Of a stretch of DNA of 64,000 nucleotides, positions 1 through 11,600 are shown one piece after another (positions within the stretch are counted from its first letter, which is position 1; the number at the start of each line of letters is the position of its first letter). The notes below the pieces were generated by a model that saw only the letters and a list, made by a program, of their open reading frames with translations, searched no databases and had not been told where the DNA came from. The DNA is from Sciurus carolinensis (taxonomy: Eukaryota; Chordata; Mammalia; Rodentia; Sciuridae). Location of the stretch: positions 682,001 through 746,000 of the forward strand of contig NW_025920107.1 of assembly GCF_902686445.1 (NCBI RefSeq), written 5' to 3'. Position numbers and translations under genes: made by a program.

Positions 1-2261
1 CACAAGTTACCTAGGTTGCGTGTTCTTGAAGCAGCTAGTTCTGCAAAACATTAATAGGTAACAGTTTTACAAAATGAAATAAGTAAGAGTAAAAATATAT
101 TCTGCTTGTATAATAGCTATTTTGAATTTTGACTGAGAACCACATTATATTTCCTATTTGAGATCATAGTAATTTTACAACAAAAAAAACCCAATCTTTT
201 GATTATAACTTTAAATAAGCTGAAGTCTGACTCATTTTGGAGTCACTTTAACATGCAGTAAGGTGGGAGGCAGAGCCTTATCTCAGGTAAGGTGTGGCTC
301 CTTACAAATCTTAAGTGTTCTAATTCTGATGTTGATCTTTGTTTCTTCCTTAAATATCATTAAGTAGTCTACATATACTGTTTTCCAAGTCTATATAAAC
401 TTTATAATTAACACAATATAACATTGTATCTAAAACATGAATTAAAGAAAGCCTGAGAGAGTTTTTAACTCTCCTTTTGTGTGATAAAGTGGCAAAATAC
501 CTTTATGTTTCACAAAATTAACCTTTAAACAAGTCAGGCTCTAACTTTTATAAATACATTTATATTTGAAGTTCTTTATCTCAATGTAAAAAGTAATAAA
601 TTTTACACGTACCCCATTGATAGCAGGTCCTATAATAGAACATTAAATGATAGAAATAAATCCCTAATTAAAATTTACTCTTTATAAGTTTAAGATTACC
701 ATTACAGACAAGTTTAATCTGGAGAATAGCACAGCTTGATAAATTCCCTGCTTTAAAAACTTGTATACCTGAAAAATATGAACACATTTAATATACAACT
801 AGTGACCATTTCACAATTACCTTGACACTTTTATCTTACCAAATTTAGTTTGATTTTTAAGAAAAATGTAGACTCTGTAACATAGTACGATACTCTAACA
901 GTTGTTTAGCCATAATTGTATAAACCCCAATTTTTAAGATTAATTGCTCTAAAAGAAAAAAAAAACTTAATAGACACAAAGTTAAGAGTAAATTAGTGTT
1001 TTTAAGAAATCCTTGTCATTTTACCAAATAGATTAAGCTTTGGTTTATATCAACACATTAGTATTTCACCTTAGGAAAAACCTTTAATAGCTTTAGCTGT
1101 CTCACATACACACAACCAACTTAGTTACACACAGACTTGTTGAGACTTGCCCTTCACTTACACACAGACTTTTTTAGCATTTACTTAGACCCTCATGTAT
1201 TTTATTATATAACACTTGCTTATCCAGAAAGATTTTGTTCTTCACTAAATATAGTTGTATTTTTAGAACCTTTTATTTTTTCTTATTTATGTGTTGACCC
1301 CCTTTTGTTCACATTCTGAAACAACTCTTATGAAATTTCTGAATTTAGATAAATTACACCATTTCAACAAGATAAAATACTTTGTTGTTTATAGTACTCT
1401 AACTGAAACACAGTTGAAACCTTTAGAACCCTTTGTATATAGAATTGTACTTGTTAAGACATAACTTTTAGTAACCTTGTTTTTAGTTTAGTGATGACAC
1501 AAAGCAAGTTTAAACCCTTTTTATTTACCAACCTATGAAAACACCAATAATGTTTAAGTATGATACTCCACGGAATTTAAGGAGTTAAGAGTATTTGATG
1601 TTATTTAACAATTAGCATTTTAACTTTGTAAATTAATCAGATGTCTCTACAAACACATTTAAGTAATCCCATATATGTTAACTCTAATTTACTTATTCTG
1701 TAAAATCCAAGAAAGTGGGCAGGTGTCCTGAACAGTATTTGCTGTCTCTTTCCTGTTGAAGAAAAGTCCTAGAAACAATTGATATTAGACATTGTTTAAC
1801 ATCAACATTCCATTAGTTTGACCACCTAGAGACTTGCAAGTTATTTTTAAAGACATTTTACTTTTATTAGTTTACTCAATTTAAATTGAACCCTTTCAAA
1901 TCACATGAATAAAAGTATTTGGATCCATTTTTAAATTTTAATTTTAGGAGTGCTCAGTTTTGATACAGACAAAACATGACAGCAGACAGCACGACATAGA
2001 AATAACACAAAATCAAAGGCCTTGTAATTTTATAGGTGAATCTCCATTGCAATGTAATAGATGTTCAAAAACTTTAGTTGAATAAAAAATAGAACTGATC
2101 AAAAAGAAAAAAAATCATTAACCTAGGTATGCAAGATCAAAATTATGAGCTCAAAAATACAGCATTAAAGAAAAACAAAACAAAACAAGAATCCTGGAAA
2201 ATGAGTTAGTTCTGTGTAGCAACCCAGAAGTTTAAAACAGACACCCTTTTGTTTTCTTTTT
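1..2261. other. unassigned AT-rich DNA
   Basis: I see no convincing gene, SINE or L1 homology here. Reading frames are short and scattered. The stretch is AT-rich with short A and T runs and could be an old decayed transposon. Confidence 0.5.
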
Positions 2262-2544
2262 CTTATCTTCAGGTTACCCCCCTTTCCCGCTGAGACTGTT
2301 GCAGTTTACATTCCAATGCAGGCTTCAGCAAGGCCAGGCAGGGGGGAGGGAGGATCACCCAGGACTTTTTAACCCTTTTTCTTCCTGGTTGAGAAATCAG
2401 GTTAGGTTTGAATGCAGAAAATCACAAAACATTATTTCTTACTACTTTTCAGGAATGGAGCTGCTGAGATCTCTGCCTAGGGGGAGGACTGTTTCAAGGA
2501 CATGGGTGTTCCCTCCCTAGGTGGCCATGGAGCTGCGTGGAAGG
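2262..2544. other. unassigned G-rich stretch beside ERV-1
   Basis: This segment is less AT-rich than the DNA to its left and has several G runs. It abuts the truncated end of ERV-1 and might be decayed ERV internal sequence, but no protein motif is readable on either strand. The ERV-1 boundary near 2545 is therefore only approximate. Confidence 0.3.
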
Positions 2545-2692
2545 GATCAGGAGGGGGGCCTTTATCCAACAAGCCCTTATCTGAAAACCAAGGGGCTTTG
2601 TCTTCTACAGTTTTTTAAAAACTTCCTAGCTGAGGAAACCTTTAAAGGTGCTCCATTAGCCTTTAATAAAGCCTTTAATAGTCCTTCCATGC
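2545..2692 (-). pseudogene. second matrix-like segment after capsid in ERV-1
   Basis: Directly after the capsid C-terminal part (which ends with residues like GLAAAFL), the same frame runs into sequence resembling the start of a matrix domain. It has an LLK..G.PLK core, then A..FL, and in the next frame an APWF-type motif. ERV-2 matrix (42009-42269) has the same pattern (LLK..GTPLK, AKVFL, SPWF), and it looks closer to this piece than ERV-1's own matrix does. In a normal gag, nucleocapsid should follow capsid. A template switch or rearrangement between related ERV RNAs is my inference. The frame ends at a TAA at 2577-2579 and the homology appears to continue in another frame. Confidence 0.6.
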
Positions 2693-4048
2693 AAAGGAAG
2701 GCAGCGGCTAAGCCTGTATTTGTTAACAGGCTGCCTATTTCTCTAGAAGCTTTCATCCATGCCTCTATGTCTTTGTTTTTAAATGGATTAATAGCATTTC
2801 TGCATTCTCTTGTACATTGTTCATATACTAATTGTTTAATTAAAGGCATAGCTACATCAGCATCCCTGAAGATCTTCCCTGCTGCATCTACCATTCTAGC
2901 CACGAAATCTGAAAAAGCTTCTGTGGGGCCTTGGACAATTTTTGTTAAGTTACCTCGCACCTCTCCTTTATTAGGGAGTGCTTTCCAGGCAGCAATGCAG
3001 ATCTTATTAACTGTTCATAAACCTCTAATGGAAAGCCTGTTTGCTGATTGGCAAATCTACCCTGCCCCAGAAGCATATCCACATCCCAGGCAGGTTTGCC
3101 CATAGCTTGGTTGCGTGCAGCCTGTTCATTGGCCCCCTCTAACACAAAGGCTCTCCAGCCTAAATATTTACCCGGGGAAACACAAGCTTTCACTAAACTG
3201 GCCCACTCCGAGGGGGTCATGTAGAATCTATTGAGCCCCTCTATTTGGGCAATAGTAAAAGCAGCATCCACACCACAAGTGCAGACAGATTCTGCTATAT
3301 TCTTTATCATTTTAAATTCTATGGGTTCCTGATGTCTTCCCCCATCATTGTCCTGGAATACAGGACAGGCAAACCTCAACTCTACATGGGCAGCCCTCCA
3401 AGCTGCAGAGTTAAAAGTTCTACCCGTGCCTGGAACCCCTCCCACATATGGGGGAGGATCATAGGCTAGAGCTGGCTTCTGTTCTTCCTCATAGTCCTTT
3501 TGTCTAAAATCTTTTTGCCTCTTAGTTCCCCCTTCTTTTATCTTCACCTTCCGTAAGTGCTGCGTTAACTCTTTCACTTCCTCATCACCGTCTGATTCTG
3601 ACTCCCCTGTTTCTTCTGGTGTTCTAAGGGCTTTTAAATCTGGGTACAGTCTCCTCTTTGGAATAGTTCCATAAACCTGCTCTCCTGCACTATGTTTACT
3701 GAAGTACTCATAGAATCCTCGGACTTCTCCTCATGTAGTTGTTCAAGAACTTCCTGTCCTTTATGAATAGCTTCCTGACATCTACCATCAAGAATACATC
3801 CTTTTATTAATTTCCATAGCGGTATCACTCCTTTCTCCAATTGTCCCTGCTCCTGAAGAAAATCCAAATCTCTTCCCAACTTATCCCAGCTAGCAGGAGT
3901 CAAGCTTCCGGAGACAGCAAACCATGGGGCTGCTTTATCAATTCTTACAAGGAATGTTTCTAAAGTACTGCATTTAACCTTGAGCTCTTTAGAGCGCAAC
4001 AAAAAAGTCTAAAGGCTGTACTAATGAACTAGATGGAGAATTGCCCAT
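2693..4048 (-). pseudogene. gag: ERV-1 gag (matrix, capsid), frame-broken
   Basis: This is the gag polyprotein of a betaretrovirus-like ERV, which would form the particle shell. The likely start is the ATG at 4046-4048, which encodes Met-Gly-Asn, a myristoylation-type N-terminus. About 19 codons on, the frame changes near a T run. Matrix continues at 3634-4002 (PWF and WDKLGRDL motifs), and p12-like plus capsid N-terminal sequence at 2945-3577. That piece contains a PPPY late-domain motif. The capsid C-terminal part is at about 2693-2960 and includes the major homology region (QG..E.FSDFVARMVD). At least three frame changes separate the pieces, so no Gag can be made. Nucleocapsid zinc knuckles are absent because the element is cut off. 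Confidence 0.85.
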
Positions 4049-4110
4049 AATGAAAGCAGCGTTCAGAGCAAGCAGAATGAAAGCGAAAACAAAATATCTT
4101 TCTTTGTTGA

Positions 4111-4277
4111 CCGACTATGCAAAGTTGGTTGTATTTATCTTTGCTGACCGACTACACAAAGTCAGTTGTATTTATCTTTGCTGACCGACTACACAAAGTC
4201 GGTTGTATTTATCTTTGCTGACCGACTACACAAAGTCGGTTGTATTTATCTTTGCTGACCGACTATGCAAAGTCGGT
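4111..4277 (-). repeat. five tandem stem-loop units in ERV-1 leader
   Basis: Five 20-nt inverted repeats start at 4111, 4147, 4184, 4221 and 4258, a period of 36-37 bp. The typical unit is ACCGACT, six loop bases, AGTCGGT, giving a perfect 7-bp stem; units 1 and 2 each carry a stem mismatch. The spacers (TGTATTTATCTTTGCTG) are nearly identical. The array lies between the primer site and the gag start, where retroviral packaging and dimerisation signals are found. A function is inference only. Confidence 0.9.
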
Positions 4278-4361
4278 TACCGCTCTCTCTTATCTATAGA
4301 GGAGCGCCACACTTACCTGTGGTATTCACCGGTGCACCCCCTGACCACTGAAAGTTCTGAC

Positions 4362-4379
4362 TCCTGGGTTTCGGCACCA
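4362..4379 (-). other. ERV-1 primer binding site (tRNA-Phe-like)
   Basis: The minus strand reads TGGTGCCGAAACCCAGGA. This matches the 3' end of tRNA-Phe at 17 of 18 positions and is the primer type used by IAP elements. It lies two bases from the LTR end. Confidence 0.85.
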
Positions 4380-4381
4380 CT

Positions 4382-4665
4382 TGTCGTGTCCCTCGCCCGC
4401 AAGAAAGCACGACACAGGAATCTTCCTTCAGCAATTTAATAAGGACCTTATTATTATAAAACCATGGTTTTTCTTCTTCCTCCCCTGAGCCGAATTCATA
4501 CACTTTTATACTCTTGCAATAGCCAATCTACTCCTGCCACTTGGCTTATGTTCATAGGTGCTCCCATTTGCAACAGTTGGCTCAACCAAATATGGACTTG
4601 TTTACCTAGAAAGCACTTCAGGAAACCAGCGCCATCTTATCATGGTGGTGAGGCGGCTCGCCACA
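4382..4665 (-). repeat. ERV-1 LTR (5' LTR)
   Basis: About 284 bp, beginning TGTGGCGAG and ending CACGACA on the minus strand (TG...CA). A TATAAAAG box lies at 4503-4510 on the minus strand with a GATTGG (CCAAT-type) motif just upstream. AT-rich sequence with AATAAG lies downstream. The boundary beside the primer site is firm; the outer boundary rests on the TG end. Confidence 0.75.
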
Positions 4666-5254
4666 TTTTACCAATTCAAGTTTATAAAATACATGTTAAG
4701 TTTAGAGGTGATTGAATGTCACTGTGCTTCAGTAAGCTGGGTGATTTTGTCCCCTCTGGCTCTTAAAAGAATGGCTATTTCAAACTTAGACATAACTTAG
4801 TTTTGAGTTCTTAATTTGAATTCTGTGGATAAAATTTAGATCTCTGTGAAATTCAGTCACTAAGCTACATCCACAGTCCTTGTTTATTTTTTTATTTATT
4901 TTTTTATTTTTTGGTAAAGGGGAAAGGGACTGGGTATCACAATTAAAAGGTCAAAGATGAGAAAGCAAGACTGGACAGGCAGAACCTTAGATGATGGTAA
5001 AATGTGACAAAATCTAGGTCAGCCAACCATGAGGACACTGTTATCAGAATCTTATGGCCAGTCTTTATTACTGATACCATACCCAGTCATTAGCAGGGGG
5101 TTATCCAGGAAGAACTTGGTCTGATCTTAAATGCTAAAGGTAACAGAAATTTTGGAGACTGTCAGCTAAATACACTCCTTGTCATGCAACAGAAAGTCTT
5201 TTCCTGAAGGAGATATGATTAGGACATCTTCATGCATTATGTATGTATTATTCT
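4666..5254. other. unassigned spacer with a decayed SINE trace
   Basis: No gene seen. Around 4858-4911 a string like the minus-strand end of an ID element (CACTAAGCTACATCCACAG), followed by T-rich sequence, suggests a decayed SINE. Confidence 0.4.
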
Positions 5255-5460
5255 TTTATTTTATTTTATTTTTTTATTGTAAAGAAATGGGATACATGTT
5301 GTTTCTCTGTTTGTACATGGAGTAAATGCATACCATTTGCATAATCATAAATTTACATAGGGTAAAGTTGTGTGATTCATTCTTTTATTTTTCCCTTCCC
5401 CCCATGCTCCCACCCCTCTTTTTCCTCTATACAGTCCTTCCTTCCTCCATTCTTGCCACC

Positions 5461-5506
5461 ATCCCTAACCCTAATCCTAAACCTAACCCTAACCCTAATG
5501 CGAACC
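5461..5506 (+). repeat. telomere-like CCCTAA run in L1-A 3' UTR
   Basis: Imperfect CCCTAA/CCTAAC repeats, roughly seven units. They occupy the place where L1-Y has a C-rich, non-telomeric tract (about 47768-47900). On the L1 sense strand this is G-rich (TTAGGG-like). It is most simply an L1 3' UTR variant rather than an interstitial telomere. Confidence 0.8.
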
Positions 5507-5544
5507 CCTCCCACTCCCCATTATATGTCATCATCTGCTTATCA

Positions 5545-8500
5545 GCAAGATCATTTGTCCTTTGGTTTCCTGAGATTGGCTTATCTCACTTAGCATGGTA
5601 TTCTCCAATTTCATCCATTTGTCTGCAAATGCCATAAATTTATCATTCTTCATGGCAGAGTAATATTCCATTGTATATATATGCCACAGTTTCTTTATCC
5701 ATTCTCAATTGAAGGACATCTAGGTTGATTCCATAGTCTGGTTATGGTAAATTGAGCAGCTGTGAACATTGATGTGGCTGTATCTCTGTAGCATGCTGAT
5801 TTTAACTCCTTTGGGTATAGACCAAGGAGTGGGAGAGCTAGGTCAAATGGTGGTTCCATTCCAAGCTTTCTGAGGAATTGCCATAAGGCTTTCCAGAGTA
5901 GCTGCACTAATTTGCAATCACACTAGCAGTGTATGAGTGTACCATTTTCCCCACATCCTCTGCAACACCTATTGTTGGTTGTATTCTTGATAATCGCCAT
6001 TCTAATTGGGGTGAGATGAAATCTTAGTGTAGTTTTGATTTGCATTTCTCTTATTACTAGAGATGTTGAACATTTTTTCATATGTATGTTGATTGTTTGT
6101 ACATCTTCTTCTGTGAAGTGTCTGTTCATTTCCTTAGACCATTTGTTGATTGGATTATTTGTATTCTTGGTGTAGAGTTTTTGAGTTCTTTATAGATTCT
6201 GGAAATTAGCACTCCATCTTAAGTATGAGTAGCAAAGATATTCTCCCACTTGTAGGCTCTCTCTTCACATTACTGATAGTTTCCTTGCTGAGAGAAAGCT
6301 ATTAATTTGAATCTGTCCCAGTTATTGATTCTTGCTTTTATTTCTTGTGCTATGGGAGTCCTGTTAAGGAAGTCTGATCCTAAGCCAACAAGATGAAGAT
6401 TTGGACTTACTTTTTCTTCTATAAGATGCAGGGTCTCTGGTCTGAATCCGAGGTCCTTGATGCATTTTGAGTTGAGTTTTGTGCAGGGTGAGAGATAGGG
6501 TTTTAATTTTATTCTGTTGCATATGGATTTCCAGTTTTCCCAGCACAATTTGTTGAAGAGGCTATTTTTTCTCCATTGCATATTTTGGTCCCTTTGTCTA
6601 CTATGAGAAAATTGTATTTATTTGTGTTTGTGCCCATTCCTCTATTCTGTACCATTGATCTACCTATTTTGGTACCAATACCATGCTGTTTTTGTTACTA
6701 TTGCTTTGTAGTAGAGTTGAAGATCTGGAATTGTGATACCCCCTGCTTCGCTCTTTCTGCGGAGGATTGCTTTAGCTATTCTGGGTTTCTTATTCTTCCA
6801 GATGAATTTCATAATTGCTTGCTTGATTTCTGTAAGGTACATCATTGGGATTTTAATTGGAATTGCATTGAATTTGTATAGCACTTTTGGTAGTATGGCC
6901 ATTCTGACATTATTAATTCTGCCTATCCAACAACATGGTAGATCTTTCCATTTTCTAAGGTTTTCTTTAATTTCTTTCTTTAGTGTTCTGTAGTTCCCAT
7001 TGTAGAGGTCTTTCACCTCTTTTGTGAGATTGATTCCCAAGTATTTTATTTTTTTCAATGCTATTGTGAATGGGGTAGTTTCCTAACTTCTCTTTCTGAA
7101 GATTCACCACTTATGTATAAAAATGCATTGGATTTATGAGCATTGATCTTGTAACTTGCTACTTTACTGAATTCACTTATGAGTTCTTAAAGTTTTCTGG
7201 TGGAATTTCCAGGTTTCTCTAAATATATAATCATGTCATCAGCGAACAGGCATAGTTTGAGTTCTTCTTTTCCTATTCTTATCCCTTTAATTTCTATGGT
7301 TTGTCTAATTGCTCTGGCTAGAATTTCAAGGATGATGTTGATTAGAAGTGGTGAAAGAGAGCATCCCTGCCTTATTCCAGTTTTTAAGGGGAATGCCTTC
7401 AGTTTTCCACCAATTAGAATGATATTGGCCATGGGTTTAGTGTAGAAGCCCTTTGCAATGTTAGGGAATGTTCCGACTATCCCTATTTTTTCTAGTGTTT
7501 TGAGCATGAAGGGATGCTGTACTTTATCAAATGCTTTTTCTGCATCTATTGAAATAATGTGATTCTTGACTTTAAGTCTGTTGATATGGTGAATGACTTT
7601 TTTTGATTTCTGCATGTTGAACCAATCTTGCATTCCTGGGATAAAACACACTTTATCTTGGTGCACTATCTTTTTAATATGTTTTTGTATGCGATTTGCT
7701 AAAAGTTTTTTGAGAATTTTTCCACCGATGTTCATTAAGGATATTGGTCTGGAATTTTCTTTCCTCAATGTGTCTCTGTCTGGTTTAGGTATCAGGGAGA
7801 TATTGGCTTCATAGAATGAGTTTGGGAGGGTTCCCTCCACTTCTATTTCTAGGAATACTTTGAGAAGTATTGGAATGAGCTTTTCTTTAAAGGTTTTGTA
7901 GAACTCGGCTGAGAACCCATCTGGTTCTGAACTTTTCTTTGCTGATAGGCTTTTGATCACCTCTTGTATTTCATTGCTTGAAATTGACTTATTTAAGTTG
8001 TGTATATCCTCCTCGTTCAGTTTAGGTAATTCATATATCTCTAGAAACTTCTTGATGTCTTCGAGATTTTCTGTTTTGTTGGACTATAGATTTTCAAAAT
8101 ATGTTTTGAAATAGATTTTCTAATTATGTTTTGTATTTCACTCATTTCTGTTGTGATATTTCCTTGTTCATTCCAAATTTTAGTAATTTGAGTTTTCTCC
8201 CTCTTTCTCTTTGTTAGTGTGGCTAAGGGTTGATCAATTTTGTTTATTTTTTCAAAGTACCTACTCTTTATTTTGTTAATTTTTTCAATTGTTTCTTTTG
8301 TTTCAGTTTCATTGATTTCGGCTCTGATTTTAACTATTTCCCATCTTCTACTACTTTTGGTGTTGGTCTGCTCTTCTTTTTCTAGGGCTTTGAGCTGTAG
8401 TGTTAAGTCATCTATTTGTTGATTTGTATTTTTTTTTTTGTTGAATAAGCCCCATGTAATAAATCTTCCTCTAAGTACTGCTTTCATAGTGTCCCAGAGA

Positions 8501-9358
8501 TTTCGATATGTTGTGTCTTTGTTCTTGTTAACTTCTAAGAATTTTTGAATTTCCCCCCTGATGTCTTCTGTTATCCATTCATCATATAATAGTGTATTAT
8601 TTTGTCTCCAGGTATTGGAGAAGTTTCTGTTTTTATTCTGTCATTCATTTCTAATTTCAATCCATTATGATCTGATAGATTACAAGGTAGTATCTCTATC
8701 TTCTTGTATTTGCTAACACTAGCTTTGTGGCATAAAATATGGTCTATTTTAGAAAAGGATCCATGTGCTGCTGAGAAGAATGTGTATTCGTTCTTTGTTG
8801 GATGGTATATTCTATATATGCCGGTTAAGTCTAAATTGTTGATTGTGTTATTGAGATCTATGGTTTCTTTATTCAATTTTTGCTTGGAAGATCTATCCAG
8901 TGGTGAGAGAGGTGTGTTAAAAGTTGCCTAGTATTATTGTGTTGTGGTCTACTTGATTTCTGGAATTGAGAAGGATTTGTTTGACGTACATGGATGAGCC
9001 AATGTTCGGGGCATAGATATTTATGATTGTTATGTCCTGCTGATTTATGCTTCCCTTAAGCAGTATGTAATGTCCTTATTTATCCCTTCTGACTAGTTTT
9101 GGCTTGAAGTCCACATTATCTGAAATGAGGATGGATACTCCAGTTTTTTTGCTCTGTCCAGGTACATGGAATGTTTTTTTCCCATCCTTTTACCTTTAGT
9201 CTATGGGTATCTCTTTCTATGAGATGAGTCTCTTGCAGGCAGCATATTGTTGGATTTTTCTTTTTAATTCAATCTGCCAGTCTATTTCTTTTAATTGATG
9301 AGTTCAGGCCATTAATATTCAGTGTTATTATTGTGACATGATTTATGTTCCCAGTCAT
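5545..9358 (-). pseudogene. L1-A ORF2 remnant (endonuclease / reverse transcriptase)
   Basis: Frames resembling ORF2p are spread over this span. Examples are endonuclease C-terminal sequence with [11 protein letters not shown] at 8571-8876, the RT domain with FADDM at 7187-7960, and C-terminal pieces at 6270-7058 and 5695-6129. Stops and frame changes occur throughout. Extent was set by alignment to the start and stop of L1-Y ORF2. The cysteine-rich C-terminal motif keeps the histidine (C-X3-C-X7-H-X4-C) that L1-Y lacks. Confidence 0.9.
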
Positions 9359-9419
9359 TTGACTCAGTTTTGTTTTTTGACATGATTTTGTTTCTCCTTT
9401 ATTTGGCTATTCTTTTAGG

Positions 9420-10432
9420 CTAGTTCTTCCCATTGCTGATTTGCATTGTTGTTTTTCATCTCTTCCTCTTGGAATATTTTGCTGAGAATGTTCTATAATG
9501 CCGGCTTTCTTTTTCTAAATTCATGGAAGCTTTTGTTTTTCATGGAAGGATCTTATTTTGTCGTCAAATCTGAAAATAAGATCTGCTGGGTATAAGATTC
9601 TTGTTTGGCATCCATTTTCTTTCAGGGCTTGTAAATGTTCCAGTCTCTTCTACCTTTTAGGGTCTGGATTGAAAAATCTGCTGATATTCTTATTGGTTTC
9701 CCTCTGAATGTAATTTGATTCTTTTCTCTCGCGGCCTTTAAAATTCTGTCTTTATTTTGTATGTTAGGTATTTTCATAATAATGTGCCTTGGTGTGGGTC
9801 TGTTGTAATTTTGTAATGTTTGGAGTTCTATAAGCCTCTTGTACTTGGTTTTCCATTTCGTTCTTCAGATTTGGGAAATTTTCTGTTATTATTTCATTGA
9901 ATAGATTGTTCATTCCTTTGGTTTGTTTCTCTAAGCCTTCCTCAATCCCAATAATTCTCAAATTTGGCCTTTTCATGATATCCCATAGTTCTTGGAGATT
10001 CTGTTCATGATTTCTTACCAGTTTCTCTGTTTGCTCAACTTTGCTTTCAAGGTTAAATATTTTGTCTTCAATGTCTGAGGTTCTGTCTTCCAGGTGTTCT
10101 ATCCTATTGGTTATGCTTTCTATGGAGTTTTTAACTTGGTTTATTGTTTCTTTCATTTCAAGGATTTCTGTTTTTTTTTTTTCAGTATCTCTCTTTATTG
10201 AAATGATCTCTTGCTTCCCGTATTTGCTCTTTTAACTGTTATTGGTGTGATCATTTAATGCCTGCATTTTCTCTTTCATCTCCTCCATCAATGACTGCAT
10301 TTGCTTTTTCATCTCCTCTTTTGCTTCCCTATTTGTTTTAATTATGTACATTCTGAACTCCCTTTGTGACATTTCTTCTGGTGTGCTATCATTGGGTTTT
10401 ATTGATATAGTATCTAGGTTTGTTTGGGACAT
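9420..10432 (-). pseudogene. L1-A ORF1 remnant
   Basis: N-terminal and coiled-coil sequence is readable at 10232-10432 and 9764-10156, including the LRIIGIEEG segment of the ORF1p RNA-binding region. The remaining C-terminal part towards 9420 is out of frame. It is homologous along its length to L1-Y ORF1 (51791-52804). No functional protein is expected. Confidence 0.85.
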
Positions 10433-10439
10433 TTTCTTC

Positions 10440-11103
10440 CCTTGTTTTCTTATATTGGTCAGATATCAGTGGGACTCTGAGATATTGCCGATTTCTTCTA
10501 TTGGCTTATAGTGTCCCTGTAGATTTCCAGTATATCTCCTCCCAGCCTTCAGTAGTCTGAAGTCTTGGAGGGACTTGATAATGCAGTGTTTTTGAAGAAA
10601 GCTCCTCCTAACCCGCTACTGGTTCCAGGGCTTGGAGCTGGCTCTGTGCAGAAATGTTCTCACTGTGCAGTCTAGTCCATGAAGCTGGCCGTGGAAGGAG
10701 CCCACTACTGGAGGGAGCAGGGCTGCCTGGGGAAGACTCTAGCTTGTCCTGCCCTGCTCTGAGAAGCCACTCCTGTCCAGACCTGCCACCCAGAGTCCAG
10801 TTTCACCTAGTGGGGGAGACTCACCCAGTGGCTCTATGTTAGTCCCAGTCTCTCAATGCCTCCCCTTCTTGAATCCTGGGTTCTGGAGTGACAGGAGATG
10901 CAGTCACCCTCTATTCAGCCATCTTGGAGAGTTCCATGGAAGGAGCCTCCTGCTGGATGGAGCAGGGCTGCTTGGAGAAGTCTCTGCCTGCCCTGCCCTG
11001 GTCCCAGAGGCTGCCTGTGGGCCAGAGCTCACTGCTGGCTTTGGGATTTGGAGCTGGCTCTGTGCAGAAAGGCTGTCACTGGGCGGCCTGCTCTGAGAAC
11101 CTG
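10440..11103 (-). promoter_or_regulatory. L1-A 5' UTR with partial internal repeat
   Basis: More GC-rich than the surroundings. Similar blocks recur: GGAAGGAGCC...GGAGCAGGGCTGC near 10692 and near 10938, and GGAGCTGGCTCTGTGCAGAAA near 10634 and 11050. This suggests partial promoter monomers. A GCCATCTTGG motif (YY1-type on the minus strand) lies near 10919. Only about 130 bp next to ORF1 resembles the L1-Y 5' UTR. Confidence 0.6.
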
Positions 11104-11589
11104 AGTATAGTTATTTTTAAATTTTAACATGTCGTAAGTAAATTAAAAGCTTTAAGTTATACCATCCATCTTTTTCTGTTGTCTCCAATCTACCATTGAA
11201 GTTTCTTTAACATGCCTATCTACTGAGTTTCCATAAACATGATGTTTTCTGTGGAATACCTTAAAAATCAAAGATTGATTATATCCCCATCATTGAGAAT
11301 ACAGACTGAAGTGCTCAACTTAGGATCATGGGTTGGACCCAGAGTTCTTCACTCTTTCTTTCCATTTTCCTCTCCCTAACTAATGAAGAAAAGCTAAATG
11401 AAAAGAGATCATTGCTTTGTTTAATCTAGTAAAGTATCATGTGTTGTCTTCTTGTACTTATAAGCAAGATGTCATACCCTTTCAAGAAAACAGGGATGCT
11501 TTCAGGATACAACATCATGCAGATGTGCCTGAAACTTATTATCATTCTCAAGTCTCATATTACCTGGATCTGCAATTCCATTATTGTTA
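11104..11589. other. unassigned spacer
   Basis: No gene or repeat recognised between L1-A and the ID element. Confidence 0.4.
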
Positions 11590-11600
11590 GCCCTCACTCC

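Larger units (their letters stand above)
2545..4665 (-). mobile_element. ERV-1: truncated class II (betaretrovirus-like) provirus
   Basis: Read on the minus strand, the order is LTR (4382-4665), tRNA-Phe-like primer site (4362-4379), a leader with five tandem hairpin units, and gag (start 4048) running to about 2693. A second matrix-like piece then follows. No pro, pol, env or second LTR is present, so the element is truncated or rearranged at its 3' side and no target duplication can be checked. Capsid sequence resembles ERV-2 at 40563-42269, but the LTR and leader differ, so this is a related yet distinct lineage. All reading frames are broken. Confidence 0.85.
5255..11103 (-). mobile_element. 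L1-A: near full-length decayed L1
   Basis: The minus-strand order is 5' UTR (about 10440-11103), ORF1 remnant, ORF2 remnant, C-rich (plus strand) 3' UTR, and an A-rich tail seen as a T-rich run at 5255-5277. It is colinear with the intact L1-Y at 47632-54627 from the ORFs to the 3' UTR, but both ORFs are broken many times. Its 5' UTR upstream of about 10570 does not look like that of L1-Y. I could not define target duplications, so both ends are approximate. Confidence 0.9.

Noticed and set aside
2521..3105. 194-codon plus-strand frame
   Set aside because: It is the complement of ERV-1 gag; the minus strand carries capsid motifs, and this frame has none.
4111..4277. CRISPR-like array
   Set aside because: The repeats have regular palindromes, but the spacers are near-identical and the context is a retroviral leader in a mammalian genome.
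5461..5506. Interstitial telomere / ancestral chromosome fusion
   Set aside because: The run sits exactly in the 3' UTR of an L1, where another L1 has a related C-rich tract, so no fusion is needed.
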